From NCBI GenBank assembly GCA_003132205.1, contig PKWY01000018.1, positions 1-36,785 of the forward strand: a DNA stretch of 36,785 nt. The letters are read 5' to 3'. Below are positions 23,676-31,041 of the stretch, piece by piece; the stretch's first letter is position 1, and every line of letters begins with the position of its first letter. The DNA is from Acidimicrobiaceae bacterium. GTDB lineage: Bacteria; Actinomycetota; Acidimicrobiia; Acidimicrobiales; RAAP-2. Below the pieces are notes generated by a model. That model made no database searches and was not told the DNA's origin. It was given only the letters and a program-made list of their open reading frames with translations. Made by a program: the position numbers and the translations under genes.

Positions 23676-24383
23676 ATGTGCGGTCGCATTGCTCTCTTCA
23701 CTCCCCCGTCTCGCCTCGCGAAGCTTCTCGACGCGCAGTTGGCGGCGGGCATCGACCCCGAAGGCCACCCCAGCTGGAACGTCGGACCCCTGCAACGGCT
23801 CTTCGGGGTCGCCGAGGTTGGCGGTGCGCGCACCCTCGACCGCTACCGCTGGGGCCTCATCCCGAGCTGGTCGAAGGATCCGTCGATCGCCAACCGGCTC
23901 TTCAACGCCCGTGGCGAGACGGTGGCGGAGAAGCCCTCGTTCCGCAGCGCCTTCGCGAAGCGGCCGTGCGTTATCCCCGTTGACGGCTTCTACGAGTGGG
24001 ACCACCGAGCCGGCCGCGAGAAGCAGCCGCACTACTTCGCCCGCGCTGACGGAGAGCCCCTCCTCCTCGCCGGCCTCTACGAGCGCTGGCACGATCCGAA
24101 CATGCCCGAAGACGCGCTAGCGCTGCAGACCTGCACCGTGATCACGACGAGCCCGAGCAAGGACATGGACGACCTGCACGACCGCATGCCCGTCGTGCTC
24201 GCACTCTCGGACGTGGCGCTCTGGCTCGACGTCGAGGTCTACGGGCCCGACGAGCGAGTGCAGTTGCTGCGCCCCGCGCCCCCGGGAACCCTGCTCCACC
24301 ACGGCGTCGACAAGGCCGTCGGATCGGTGCGCAACGACGGGCCGGAGTTGATCGAGCCCGCCGAGCCCCAGTCGTTCTTCTAG
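23676..24383 (+). CDS. SOS response-associated peptidase (SRAP, YedK/HMCES-like)
   Basis: A 235-residue protein that shields abasic sites in single-stranded DNA by forming a thiazolidine crosslink through Cys2. The ATG at 23676 (MCGRIALF) places Cys2 correctly after Met removal and follows AAAGGA. Other active-site residues are visible: Asn in RLFNARGETV, Glu in PVDGFYEWD and His in HDRMPVVL. The YRWGLIPSW and ITTSPS segments are typical. It is divergent from imuA' across a shared SOS box, in line with the known link between SRAP and SOS mutagenesis loci. Confidence 0.94.
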   Translation: MCGRIALFTPPSRLAKLLDAQLAAGIDPEGHPSWNVGPLQRLFGVAEVGGARTLDRYRWGLIPSWSKDPSIANRLFNARGETVAEKPSFRSAFAKRPCVIPVDGFYEWDHRAGREKQPHYFARADGEPLLLAGLYERWHDPNMPEDALALQTCTVITTSPSKDMDDLHDRMPVVLALSDVALWLDVEVYGPDERVQLLRPAPPGTLLHHGVDKAVGSVRNDGPELIEPAEPQSFF

Positions 24384-24396
24384 CGAAAAAGCCGAA

Positions 24397-24442
24397 AACC
24401 CCGAGTGACCAGGGAGTCGAAACTCACCAGCCCCTCGGGGTT
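24397..24442 (-). terminator. Hairpin terminator, probably bidirectional
   Basis: AACCCCGAG (24397-24405) and CTCGGGGTT (24434-24442) form a 9-bp stem enclosing a second hairpin with a UUCG-type loop (GAGT-TTCG-ACTC on the minus strand). On the minus strand it is followed by TTCGGCTTTTT. It can end the SRAP transcript and a minus-strand transcript from the right. Confidence 0.7.
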
Positions 24443-24660
24443 CCCGAAGGCACGCTATCCGTTGGCCCGTGTCGGACAGGCCACCGTCTAACGGCAGGTA
24501 TTTCACGCCATTCGTCTTACGAACAGCGGACCGAACTCCGCTGCCCGGTGAGAGCTTCCGTTCCTCTTGCGAGGCCCCTCCACTCTCCACCGATCTCCCC
24601 TTGCGGTTCGACCGACTTCGACAGGTACTGCGTGAACTACGAGTGTTACTGTGCCACACC
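24443..24660 (-). ncRNA. Structured RNA, candidate stand-alone HEARO / IscB omega RNA
   Basis: Read on the minus strand, ~218 nt fold into successive hairpins: an outer GGTGGAGAG/CTCTCACC stem (24583-24591, 24547-24554) enclosing CCTC-GCAA-GAGG (24563-24574), then CAGCGGA/TCCGCTG (24524-24543), TTCG-TAAGA-CGAA (24511-24523), CCGT-TAG-ACGG (24484-24494) and CCTGT/ACACGGG (24466-24480), ending in the hairpin terminator. The 5' edge directly follows GTGA (24661-24664 on the plus strand, TCAC); HEARO elements are reported to integrate after ATGA or GTGA. The order and the GACGAATGGCGTGAAATACC string resemble HEARO/omega RNA from memory. No IscB/HNH gene is adjacent, so it would be a stand-alone copy. 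It is certainly structured; the class is uncertain. Confidence 0.45.
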
Positions 24661-25144
24661 TCACGTGACCAAAGTCGGGAAGAATGGGATTTCAGAAGCT
24701 TTTGCCCAGTCTTTCTCCTAGTTATCCACCGATTTCCACTATCAAGCGAGCAATATCAACCAGAAAGTGACATCTTTCCAACAGGTACGTTCTCACCCTT
24801 CGCCGCCAAGGGGCTCCCACACTTTCCTATTCCTGACGTGGTGATCGATCTCATAGCGTCAACTTCGAACGGCCGGATGGTCCCGTCGTGCAGCGGGTGA
24901 ATGGGGCGGGCGACGCCAGCCAGAGCGAGGACCAGAATTGAGATCAAGCCCTCGATGAGGGTGTCGCCACGCTCAGAGGCGGATTGGACCGCTCGGTGGT
25001 TCTTTCGCGCTTACACCAGTCGATCAATTCACGAGACTGCCTTGAAGGTGCCGAGCAGGGAATTGCCATACCAGTTTCGTGGAACTGTGAGGGGCCCGGC
25101 ACCCCGCTTCAAACCATGCGGGGTGAGGTGTCCAGAAGCCGGCA
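24661..25144. other. 484-nt stretch without a recognisable gene
   Basis: Lower GC and no convincing codon pattern in any frame. It contains a perfect 8-bp hairpin CACCCCGC/GCGGGGTG (25100-25107, 25118-25125). If the neighbouring RNA is an omega RNA, its guide would lie in the first ~16-20 nt here. Confidence 0.5.
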
Positions 25145-25330
25145 CTACTCGTCAGGCAAGCCCTTCGTCTTGCGCCGCTCGCCCTTGCGCCGCTCGCCCT
25201 TGCGCCGCTCGGTACCACTGGGCGGTCCCGAGTCGTGCTTGCGGCGATCGTCATCACCCCGGCGATCACCGCTTCTTCGCTCGACGTCGTCGGAAGGATC
25301 GGAGTCTTGGCGTGTCGCATTGTCGGTCAC
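25145..25330 (-). CDS. Small highly charged hypothetical protein with GERRK repeats
   Basis: A 61-residue protein from a GTG start, almost entirely Arg/Asp/Glu/Lys/Gly: DVERRSGDRRGDDDRRKHD, then TERRKGERRKGERRKTKG. The C-terminal repeat is encoded by a 15-bp tandem DNA repeat. ERRxGxDRR strings occur at the ends of many bacterial proteins, so the reading frame is plausible, but there is no strong Shine-Dalgarno and no functional clue. It may be disordered, possibly nucleic-acid binding. Confidence 0.4.
   Translation of the reverse strand: MTDNATRQDSDPSDDVERRSGDRRGDDDRRKHDSGPPSGTERRKGERRKGERRKTKGLPDE
25170..25211. repeat. 15-bp tandem repeat, 2.8 copies
   Basis: Unit TTGCGCCGCTCGCCC at 25170-25184 and 25185-25199, then a partial copy to 25211. 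It encodes the KGERR repeats on the minus strand. Confidence 0.9.
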
Positions 25331-25606
25331 TATGCATGCTTAACACCGCCGTCGCCCACATCGACGCATCGTGACCATCCAGAAGATCGAGATTCCCTGT
25401 CGCTACTACCTCGCCCAATCTCGAAGCGAGTTTGACCCTTTCGTTCGAGCGTTGGCAACGGGGCCAAGATCTCCGGCCTTGGTCTTCGGCTCGGACACCC
25501 CCGGGGCGTCACACGGCAGTTGTCGGGCCGCCGGGGTGCGTCTCTCGGCCCCAGTCGGGGCAGATGACGAGGCTACGTTCGAACCCCTCGAGCCCAACCG
25601 GACCCG
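25331..25606. other. 276-nt intergenic stretch, nothing recognised
   Basis: Short open frames on both strands overlap each other without codon bias, Shine-Dalgarno or domain signal. No repeat or RNA feature noted. Confidence 0.4.
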
Positions 25607-26299
25607 TCAGTGGGACGTCGTGAACATGAAGTTCGGTCCCAGGTCGTAGTTGATGGCTGACAGACCGTTCTGGCTCAGGGTGTAGAACCAGTTGGGCTCC
25701 ACCATCACGCTGGTCATCGTGAGGCCGCCAGGACCGTTGCCGTCCATGGCCACGTAGTTGATGGCGGGATTCACATCCGAGGCGACCAGCACGGGTGACG
25801 CCACGTAGTAGTTCGTGAGCGAAACCCAGGCGACTGAATAGGTGTCGCTCTTGTTCAGTGTGACGGGACTCGAGAGCGCGGCGTACCGGTAGACACCGGT
25901 CGGCGGGTCCGAGGAGCTCACGTTGACGCTACCCAAGAGCGTATGCGAGCTGATGTCGTACAGCGCGACTGGCACAGTGACGAAGCTCTCGGACCCGTTG
26001 GCCAGGGCCGAGAGGTTCGAGTCGTACGCACCGAGTTTGGTGATTGAGATTGAACTGTTGGCGGTGAATTCGAACCCTTCGAGGTAGCTGCCCTGGGTGT
26101 AGTTGAACCCGCCGCTACCAGAGACCGGGACGGCGAGGGCGACGTTGCCGGCCGCCGTGGGCGCACTACTGGTCGTCGTCGAGCTCCTGTGCGTCGTCGT
26201 TGTCACCGCCGAATGGCCGCCACCACAGCCCGAGAACAGAAGTGCGAAGGCGAGGGCGCCCGCCGCCACACCAGAAACGCCCGACAGATGCTTCTTCAT
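25607..26299 (-). CDS. Lipoprotein with DUF4082-like domain
   Basis: A 230-residue exported lipoprotein. The ATG at 26299 follows GAGGAGATCACG. The signal peptide has a lipobox LLFSGC (Cys ~25), then a Thr/Ser-rich linker (TTTTHRSSTTTSS). The rest fits DUF4082-type surface domains: YLEGFEFTANSSISITKLGAYD, VALYDISSHTLLGSVNVS, YRYAALSSPVTLNKSDTYSVAWVS and the closing DLGPNFMFTT. DUF4082 domains are beta-sandwich modules of extracellular proteins with no known activity. Monocistronic, in an accessory stretch. Confidence 0.75.
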   Translation of the reverse strand: MKKHLSGVSGVAAGALAFALLFSGCGGGHSAVTTTTHRSSTTTSSAPTAAGNVALAVPVSGSGGFNYTQGSYLEGFEFTANSSISITKLGAYDSNLSALANGSESFVTVPVALYDISSHTLLGSVNVSSSDPPTGVYRYAALSSPVTLNKSDTYSVAWVSLTNYYVASPVLVASDVNPAINYVAMDGNGPGGLTMTSVMVEPNWFYTLSQNGLSAINYDLGPNFMFTTSH

Positions 26300-26724
26300 C
26301 GTGATCTCCTCGCTCTGGGATGCGCAAACGGAAATGCAAGGCGCCCCAGAAGGTCGCACTCACGGCTCCTTGCACCAAAACGTAACGGTCCGCCGCAGGG
26401 CGGGATAGTGCCAAAGGTCCCTTGGGCCCCGACTGCTGCTGACGTGCGGTGCCGAGAACCTCATCGGTGCCTGGCTGGCCCGGACCTCTCCTCGCCAAGA
26501 CGACACGAAGCACGCTGCACCGCTCTCGACCGATGTCTTGCGGCTTTGCCGTTGATCGGCTTATCCGCGCAAGTTCGCTATTTGGTCTTGGCCCTTGGTG
26601 AAAGCATTCAGTATCCACGCACTACCGATGCGTTGAAAACCGGTGGACCTTAGGTAACACAATAGGAACCGCTTGACCGCGACACTCGCACGAAAGTCGA
26701 GCAACCTTGAAGAAAGGATTCTTC
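26300..26724. other. 425-nt gene-free region upstream of the lipoprotein
   Basis: No convincing coding frame. On the minus strand GGGACCTTTGGCAC (26408-26421) lies ~110 nt before the lipoprotein ATG and is an imperfect DosR/OsdR-like inverted repeat, a weak call. Confidence 0.35.
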
Positions 26725-26924
26725 CTACAGCAGGTCGATGAAATCGTTCACGGTAACGCCGGACTGTCGAAGAGTCGCTGAGAGTGTCCCCGGGCGAGCT
26801 CCCGGTGACTCGGGACAATGACCGTTCTGCCCCCATGATCCCGGAGTTTCACATGACTGCCCCGCTGGCCAACTTGTACGAAGCCAATCTTCCCGAGCGC
26901 AGTGACAGCCTCTTGGCCGGACAC
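26725..26924 (-). pseudogene. hicA: hicA toxin gene with a frameshift
   Basis: Translation from a GTG at 26924 gives VSGQEAVTALGKIGFVQVGQRGSHVKLRDHGG and RTVIVPSHRELARG, the HicA mRNA-interferase fold (dsRBD-like) with its catalytic His in GSHV. The frame then shifts near 26786-26794: the expected end TLSATLRQSGVTVNDFIDLL continues in another frame to the TAG at 26725. One missing base (CGGGGACAC) explains it. As written, the product would end early with an aberrant tail, so it is likely inactive, unless this is a sequencing error. It lies directly downstream of hicB. Confidence 0.75.
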
Positions 26925-26940
26925 AACGGATAGCGCGGGG

Positions 26941-27141
26941 CTACGCAGGAATCAATACAGTGGTGATGATCGGCGGCCCTAGCGAGTCAGGGAGGTCCTC
27001 CCCTTCGAAGCACAAGCCCAGCGCTTCTTCGAGATTCGCGAGAGCCTCATCGACAATTTCGCCTTGACTGACTACGTCGACGTCAAGGCACCTCGCAACA
27101 TACCAAGGTGCTCCATGGGTGACTGCGCCAGTGAACTTCAT
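26941..27141 (-). CDS. hicB: HicB-family antitoxin
   Basis: A 66-residue short HicB: MKFTGAVTHGAPWYVARCLDVDVVSQGEIVDEALANLEEALGLCFEG is the partial RNase H-like HicB fold (the xxARCxDxxVxSQGxTxxEAxxNLxEAL pattern). The start MKFTG at 27141 fits the family; an upstream in-frame codon would add 10 residues. No C-terminal HTH/RHH domain is present, so DNA binding would be weak or absent. It neutralises HicA, whose gene follows but is frameshifted here. Confidence 0.85.
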   Translation of the reverse strand: MKFTGAVTHGAPWYVARCLDVDVVSQGEIVDEALANLEEALGLCFEGEDLPDSLGPPIITTVLIPA

Positions 27142-27199
27142 AATCCAAATCGCACCAGCGGCCCGTGTCATCAGGCCCGATTCTTACTCTGTTCCGGAG

Positions 27200-27272
27200 T
27201 GGAGGTGATGGGATTCGAACCCACTGCCTCTACATTGCGAACGTAGCGCTCTACCAATTGAGCTACACCCCC
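27200..27272 (-). tRNA. tRNA-Ala (anticodon CGC)
   Basis: A 73-nt cloverleaf on the minus strand. The 7-bp acceptor stem GGGGGTG/CACCTCC has one G-U pair, the D-arm is GCTCAATTGGTAGAGC, the anticodon stem CTACG/TGTAG carries loop TTCGCAA (anticodon CGC, reads GCG), and the T-arm contains GGTTCGAATCC. The discriminator base is A; CCA is not encoded. Confidence 0.95.
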
Positions 27273-27287
27273 GAAGGAGTACCAACT

Positions 27288-28046
27288 TTAGCCTAAGGCG
27301 TAGCGTGCCGACGATTCTCGACGCCACTGGCCTTCGGCCTCGGCTTCGTAGAACTCGGAATCATCCTCTTCGTACCTATGTGGGTACAAAGGCTCGATCG
27401 TCGCGAGGCCCCGAGATCCTATTCGACGAATCGGCAGCGAGGACTCGTGCAGGTAACCCTGGCTGACCGCAATCAAGGCCGCGGCGACAAAGCCGACCAG
27501 GCCCAGCCAGAAGAGAATCGCGAGATCCTGCACCAGGGACGAACTCATCACGAAGTCGGACGCGGTGAAGAGCAACGCCCCAGCGACAAGGCCCAGGAAG
27601 ATCCGGGTGCGGCGAACCTTCATCGAAAGGTGACGGCGTGACGGCTCCTGGTAACGCACCGCGTCGTGCTCGTTCGGCACCGACGAGTACGCGGCGGCGT
27701 AACGGTTCTTCGCTTCTTCGCGCTGGAGCGACCTTTGATCGTGGTCGTAGTCGTAGTCGTCGCTCCACTCCTCCCACGAATTGCGCGATTCGAGTGAACG
27801 GTACGTGTCGTCCGCGTGGACAACGGTCAGGCGCGGACGCTCGCGCGTGTCGTGGCTCTCGTCGTACTGGCGTTGGGCGATATCAAGGCGATGAGCGGGT
27901 GCAACGGAGTATTCGTGGCGACTTAGAACGTCGTGTTCCGCGTGGAAATGCTCGATGGAACGCTCGTTTCCGTGCTCACGAAAATGGCGCACCACGATGG
28001 GAACAAGGATGGCGATCCATACCAGAGCGAGGACTACCAGCAGCAT
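27288..28046 (-). CDS. SepX/GlpR-like actinobacterial membrane protein
   Basis: A 252-residue protein. The N-terminal transmembrane helix (LLVVLALVWIAILVPIVVRHF) is followed by a polar, acidic loop (~25-140) and two adjacent helices (IFLGLVAGALLFTASDFVM; LAILFWLGLVGFVAAALIAV, ~148-195). The tail is acidic and Tyr/Glu-rich. This layout matches the divisome-associated SepX/GlpR family of Actinobacteria, which interacts with FtsZ or the Glp molybdotransferase-like protein at division sites. The assignment rests on topology and the N-terminal segment, so it is moderate. Confidence 0.6.
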   Translation of the reverse strand: MLLVVLALVWIAILVPIVVRHFREHGNERSIEHFHAEHDVLSRHEYSVAPAHRLDIAQRQYDESHDTRERPRLTVVHADDTYRSLESRNSWEEWSDDYDYDHDQRSLQREEAKNRYAAAYSSVPNEHDAVRYQEPSRRHLSMKVRRTRIFLGLVAGALLFTASDFVMSSSLVQDLAILFWLGLVGFVAAALIAVSQGYLHESSLPIRRIGSRGLATIEPLYPHRYEEDDSEFYEAEAEGQWRRESSARYALG

Positions 28047-28120
28047 CTCACCAATCCCTGGATCGAGTGCTTAGACATTGACGTCAAATGTACAGCGATA
28101 TACCCGAATACTGGTGGATA

Positions 28121-28792
28121 TCAAGCCTCGTGCAGACCGCACTCCTCCTTCTCGGCACCGACCCACCGGCCCGAACGCCGGTCCCCGGGACTGGCGGGCT
28201 TCGCGGTGACCGCCGCGCACCCGATCGAGGCGTAGCCCTCGGCCCAGAGCGGGTGCTCGGGAAGGTTGTTCGCCTGCAGGTAGTAGGCGACGTCGTCGTC
28301 GCTCCAGGTGGCGAGAGGGTTCACCTTCACCAGTCCGAACTTCTCGTCCCAGTGAAGAGTCTTCATCTGGGCCCGCGTGGGCGCGTCAACGCGCTTCACG
28401 GACGTCATCCACGCTGAGCGACCGCTCAGGGCGCGCTTGAGCGGCTCGACCTTCCTCAGTTCGCAGCACCTCTCGGTCCCGCAGGGCCAAGCGTCGGCTT
28501 CAGCCGTCGGCACCGTGCGCGTCAGGCTCAGCTTCCACTGGTCCTCAATGCGCGAGGCGAATTCGAGGGTCTCGGGAAAGTGGCCCAGGGTGTCGAGGAA
28601 GATGATCTCGGTGCGGGGGCGAAGTTCGTGCACCATGTGCAGGAGCGTCACATCCTCGAACGAGCACGCCATCGCGACGTCGTCGTCAAAGCGCTCGAAG
28701 GTCCAGCTGAGGATCTCGAGGGGCGTTGCTCGCTCGAACTCTGCGTTCTTCGTCTCGAGTTCGTCGATCAGGGTCTGCGTCGGTGCATTCAT
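28121..28792 (-). CDS. cysH: Adenylylsulfate/phosphoadenylylsulfate reductase with atypical cysteines
   Basis: A 223-residue thioredoxin-dependent reductase that makes sulfite from APS or PAPS in assimilatory sulfate reduction. The PP-loop-like fold is visible: MACSFEDVTLLHMV, IIFLDTLGHFPETLEF, GRWVGAEKEECGLHEA (catalytic Cys218). Fe-S type reductases use CC...CxxC. Here Cys109-Cys110 and Cys192 are present, but the last ligand is Val195 (GCAAVT instead of GCxPCT), while an extra Cys104 precedes the pair (PCGTERCC). The cluster may be ligated differently. Divergent from cysDN, which supplies APS and argues for APS as substrate. Confidence 0.9.
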   Translation of the reverse strand: MNAPTQTLIDELETKNAEFERATPLEILSWTFERFDDDVAMACSFEDVTLLHMVHELRPRTEIIFLDTLGHFPETLEFASRIEDQWKLSLTRTVPTAEADAWPCGTERCCELRKVEPLKRALSGRSAWMTSVKRVDAPTRAQMKTLHWDEKFGLVKVNPLATWSDDDVAYYLQANNLPEHPLWAEGYASIGCAAVTAKPASPGDRRSGRWVGAEKEECGLHEA

Positions 28793-28803
28793 AGTGAATT
28801 CAG

Positions 28804-28847
28804 CCTAATGTTTCGTTCCCCTACTGGTTTAGTAGGGTATTAGGAAC
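28804..28847. promoter_or_regulatory. Nested inverted repeat between cysH and cysD
   Basis: The 67-nt divergent region is dominated by CCCTACT-GGTTT-AGTAGGG (28819-28825, 28831-28837), flanked by CCTAAT (28804-28809)/ATTAGG (28839-28844) and GTTCC/GGAAC arms. Its position suggests a shared operator for a sulfur-assimilation regulator. No Shine-Dalgarno precedes either gene. Confidence 0.6.
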
Positions 28848-28859
28848 AACTTCTCCCTT

Positions 28860-29783
28860 ATGACCACCAACACTTCTCAGGCCCCCCACATGACCGATCA
28901 TTTAGATCTCCTTGAATCACACGCCATTTTCATCCTGCGCGAAGTCGTCGCCGAGTGCGAGCGACCCGTGCTGCTGTTTTCGGGCGGCAAGGACTCGGCG
29001 GTGCTGCTCCACCTCGCGGCGAAGGCCTTTGCCCCCCAGCAGCTTCCCTTTCCGGTGATGCACATCGACACTGGCCAGAACTTCCCCGAGGTGCTCGAGT
29101 TTCGCGACCGTGCCGCCGAGAGGATCAGCGCTCGCCTCATCGTCGCGAAGGTCCAGGACACCATCGACCAGAACAAGGTCGCCGATCCCGGTCCCATGGG
29201 ATCACGCAACCGGCTGCAGACCATCACCTTGCTCGACGCGATCACCGACAACAACTTCGACGCCGCCTTCGGCGGTGCTCGGCGCGACGAGGACAAGGCC
29301 CGGGCCAAGGAGCGGATCCTTTCGTTCCGCGACCACTTCGGTCAGTGGGATCCGCGCAAGCAACGCCCCGAACTGTGGCAGCTGTACCAGGGGAAGGTGA
29401 ATCCCGGCGAGCACCTTCGCGCCTTTCCGCTCTCCGACTGGACCGAGCTCGACATCTGGCAGTACATCGAGCGCGAGGAGATGGACCTGCCCAGCATCTA
29501 CTTCGCCCACGAGCGCGACGTGGTACTGCGCGACAACATGTGGCTCGCGGTCGGTCCGTTCGTCGAGCCGCGAAAGACCGAGACGGTCGAGCGCCTGACG
29601 GTGCGCTTTCGCACGGTCGGCGACGCCAACTGCACCGGTGCGGTCATCTCCGTGGCCATGACGTTGTCCGAGATCATCGACGAGGTCTCCGTCGCCAACG
29701 TCTCGGAGCGCGGCGCCACGCGCGCCGACGACCGTTTCAGTGAAACCGCCATGGAGGACCGCAAACGTGAGGGCTACTTCTAA
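28860..29783 (+). CDS. cysD: Sulfate adenylyltransferase subunit 2
   Basis: A 307-residue ATP-sulfurylase catalytic subunit: ATP plus sulfate gives APS. The PP-loop LLFSGGKDSAVLLHLA (~39-54), MHIDTGQNFPEVLEFRD, FGGARRDEDKARAKERI and FPLSDWTELDIWQYI are all family signatures, and the C-terminus EDRKREGYF is complete. Full length. cysN starts on the next base after the stop, so the pair is one operon, divergent from cysH. Confidence 0.97.
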   Translation: MTTNTSQAPHMTDHLDLLESHAIFILREVVAECERPVLLFSGGKDSAVLLHLAAKAFAPQQLPFPVMHIDTGQNFPEVLEFRDRAAERISARLIVAKVQDTIDQNKVADPGPMGSRNRLQTITLLDAITDNNFDAAFGGARRDEDKARAKERILSFRDHFGQWDPRKQRPELWQLYQGKVNPGEHLRAFPLSDWTELDIWQYIEREEMDLPSIYFAHERDVVLRDNMWLAVGPFVEPRKTETVERLTVRFRTVGDANCTGAVISVAMTLSEIIDEVSVANVSERGATRADDRFSETAMEDRKREGYF

Positions 29784-31040
29784 ATGAAACCCGCCCACAA
29801 GGATCTCCTTCGCCTCGCGACCGTCGGATCGGTCGATGACGGCAAGTCCACGTTGATCGGCCGACTGCTCGTCGACACCCGCCAGCTCTTCGACGACCAG
29901 CTCGACGCGGTCGCGGCCGCTTCGGAGAAGCGCGGCGTGGGCGACCTCGACCTGAGCTTCGTCACCGACGGACTGCGCGCCGAGCGCGAGCAGGGCATCA
30001 CCATCGACGTCGCCTACCGCTACGCGACGACGCCGTCGCGCAAGTTCATCATCGCCGACTGCCCGGGCCATGAGCAGTACACGAGGAACATGGCGACGGG
30101 CGCCTCCACCGCCGACCTGGCGCTGGTGGTCCTCGACGTCGCGCACGGCTTGAAGGAACAGTCGCGCCGCCACCTCTGCATCGCGGCGCTGCTCGGCGTG
30201 CGCACGATCGTCGCCGCCGTGAACAAGATGGACGAGGTCAACTGGTCCGAGAGCGCGTACCTGGGCGTCGTCAATGAGATCGAAATCCTCGCCAAGGAGC
30301 TTGGATTCGAGTCGGTGACGTCGATCCCGGTCTCGGCGCTGCTCGGCGACAACGTCGTCGAACACTCCGAGAACACGCCCTGGTACACCGGGCCGACCGT
30401 GCTTCACGCCCTCGAGACCTCCGAAGCCGGTTCGTGGACGACTACCCACGAGGGCGCCCGCCTGCCCATCCAGTGGGTGCTTCGCCAGCTCGGCGGGGGC
30501 CGCACCTACGCCGGAATGCTGAACGGCTCCTCGCTGCACGTCGGCGACCGGATCAGGCTCCTTCCCGCCAACATCGAAACGACGATCACGGCCATCAACT
30601 CGGGCTCGGGCCCGACGGACACCGCGACCGCCGGACTCTCCATCGATATTGCCTTGAAGGCCGACACCGACGCCGGTCGTGGCGACATGCTCGCGACCCT
30701 GCCGCTGCCGACGATCACCAAGGACTTCGAAGCGACGATCTGCTGGTTCGGCGACGCCCCGCTCCACGTCGGCCAGCGGCTTCGCCTGAAGCACACGACC
30801 AAGGTGACCCCGGTCCGGGTCAGCGCCATCGGCGGCGTGGTCGACATCGCGACGCTGAGCATCAACGAGACGGCGTTCCTCAGCACCAACGAGATCGGCA
30901 TCGCCACCCTCCACACGGCTGACTCGCTGGTGGTCGACGACTACCGCGACAACCGAGTGACGGGAAGCTTCGTGCTGATCGACGAGGTCACCAACGCCAC
31001 GGTCGCCGCCGGGATGGTCGGGCGCGCCGCGTTTCTCTAA
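29784..31040 (+). CDS. cysN: Sulfate adenylyltransferase subunit 1 (GTPase)
   Basis: A 418-residue EF-Tu-like GTPase that drives APS synthesis by CysD. G1 GSVDDGKST, G2 region EQGITIDVAYRY, G3 DCPGHEQY and G4 NKMD are intact, and beta-barrel domains 2 and 3 follow. There is no fused APS kinase (CysC) domain, so PAPS synthesis is not encoded here, in line with an APS-type CysH. The stop TAA lies inside the 10-bp direct repeat left by a transposable element insertion just downstream. Confidence 0.96.
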   Translation: MKPAHKDLLRLATVGSVDDGKSTLIGRLLVDTRQLFDDQLDAVAAASEKRGVGDLDLSFVTDGLRAEREQGITIDVAYRYATTPSRKFIIADCPGHEQYTRNMATGASTADLALVVLDVAHGLKEQSRRHLCIAALLGVRTIVAAVNKMDEVNWSESAYLGVVNEIEILAKELGFESVTSIPVSALLGDNVVEHSENTPWYTGPTVLHALETSEAGSWTTTHEGARLPIQWVLRQLGGGRTYAGMLNGSSLHVGDRIRLLPANIETTITAINSGSGPTDTATAGLSIDIALKADTDAGRGDMLATLPLPTITKDFEATICWFGDAPLHVGQRLRLKHTTKVTPVRVSAIGGVVDIATLSINETAFLSTNEIGIATLHTADSLVVDDYRDNRVTGSFVLIDEVTNATVAAGMVGRAAFL

Positions 31041-31041
31041 A
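31032..31041. repeat. Target-site duplication, left copy
   Basis: TTTCTCTAAA, identical to 31531-31540. It contains the cysN stop codon. Confidence 0.8.

Noticed and set aside
24418..24436. Minus-strand string GGGGCTGGTGAGTTTCGAC resembling a tmRNA 5' end
   Set aside because: It lies inside a terminator hairpin, and tmRNA would have to extend through the SRAP gene. No tag sequence or matching 3' acceptor half is present.
24469..24900. Open frame of 143 codons on the plus strand right of the SRAP gene
   Set aside because: No codon bias, no Shine-Dalgarno and no family resemblance. It runs antisense through the hairpin-rich RNA candidate, so the frame is better explained as chance.
26408..26421. 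DosR/OsdR-like box upstream of the lipoprotein
   Set aside because: It is only an imperfect match from memory, with one copy and no other hypoxia-linked gene nearby, so I do not call it a regulator site.
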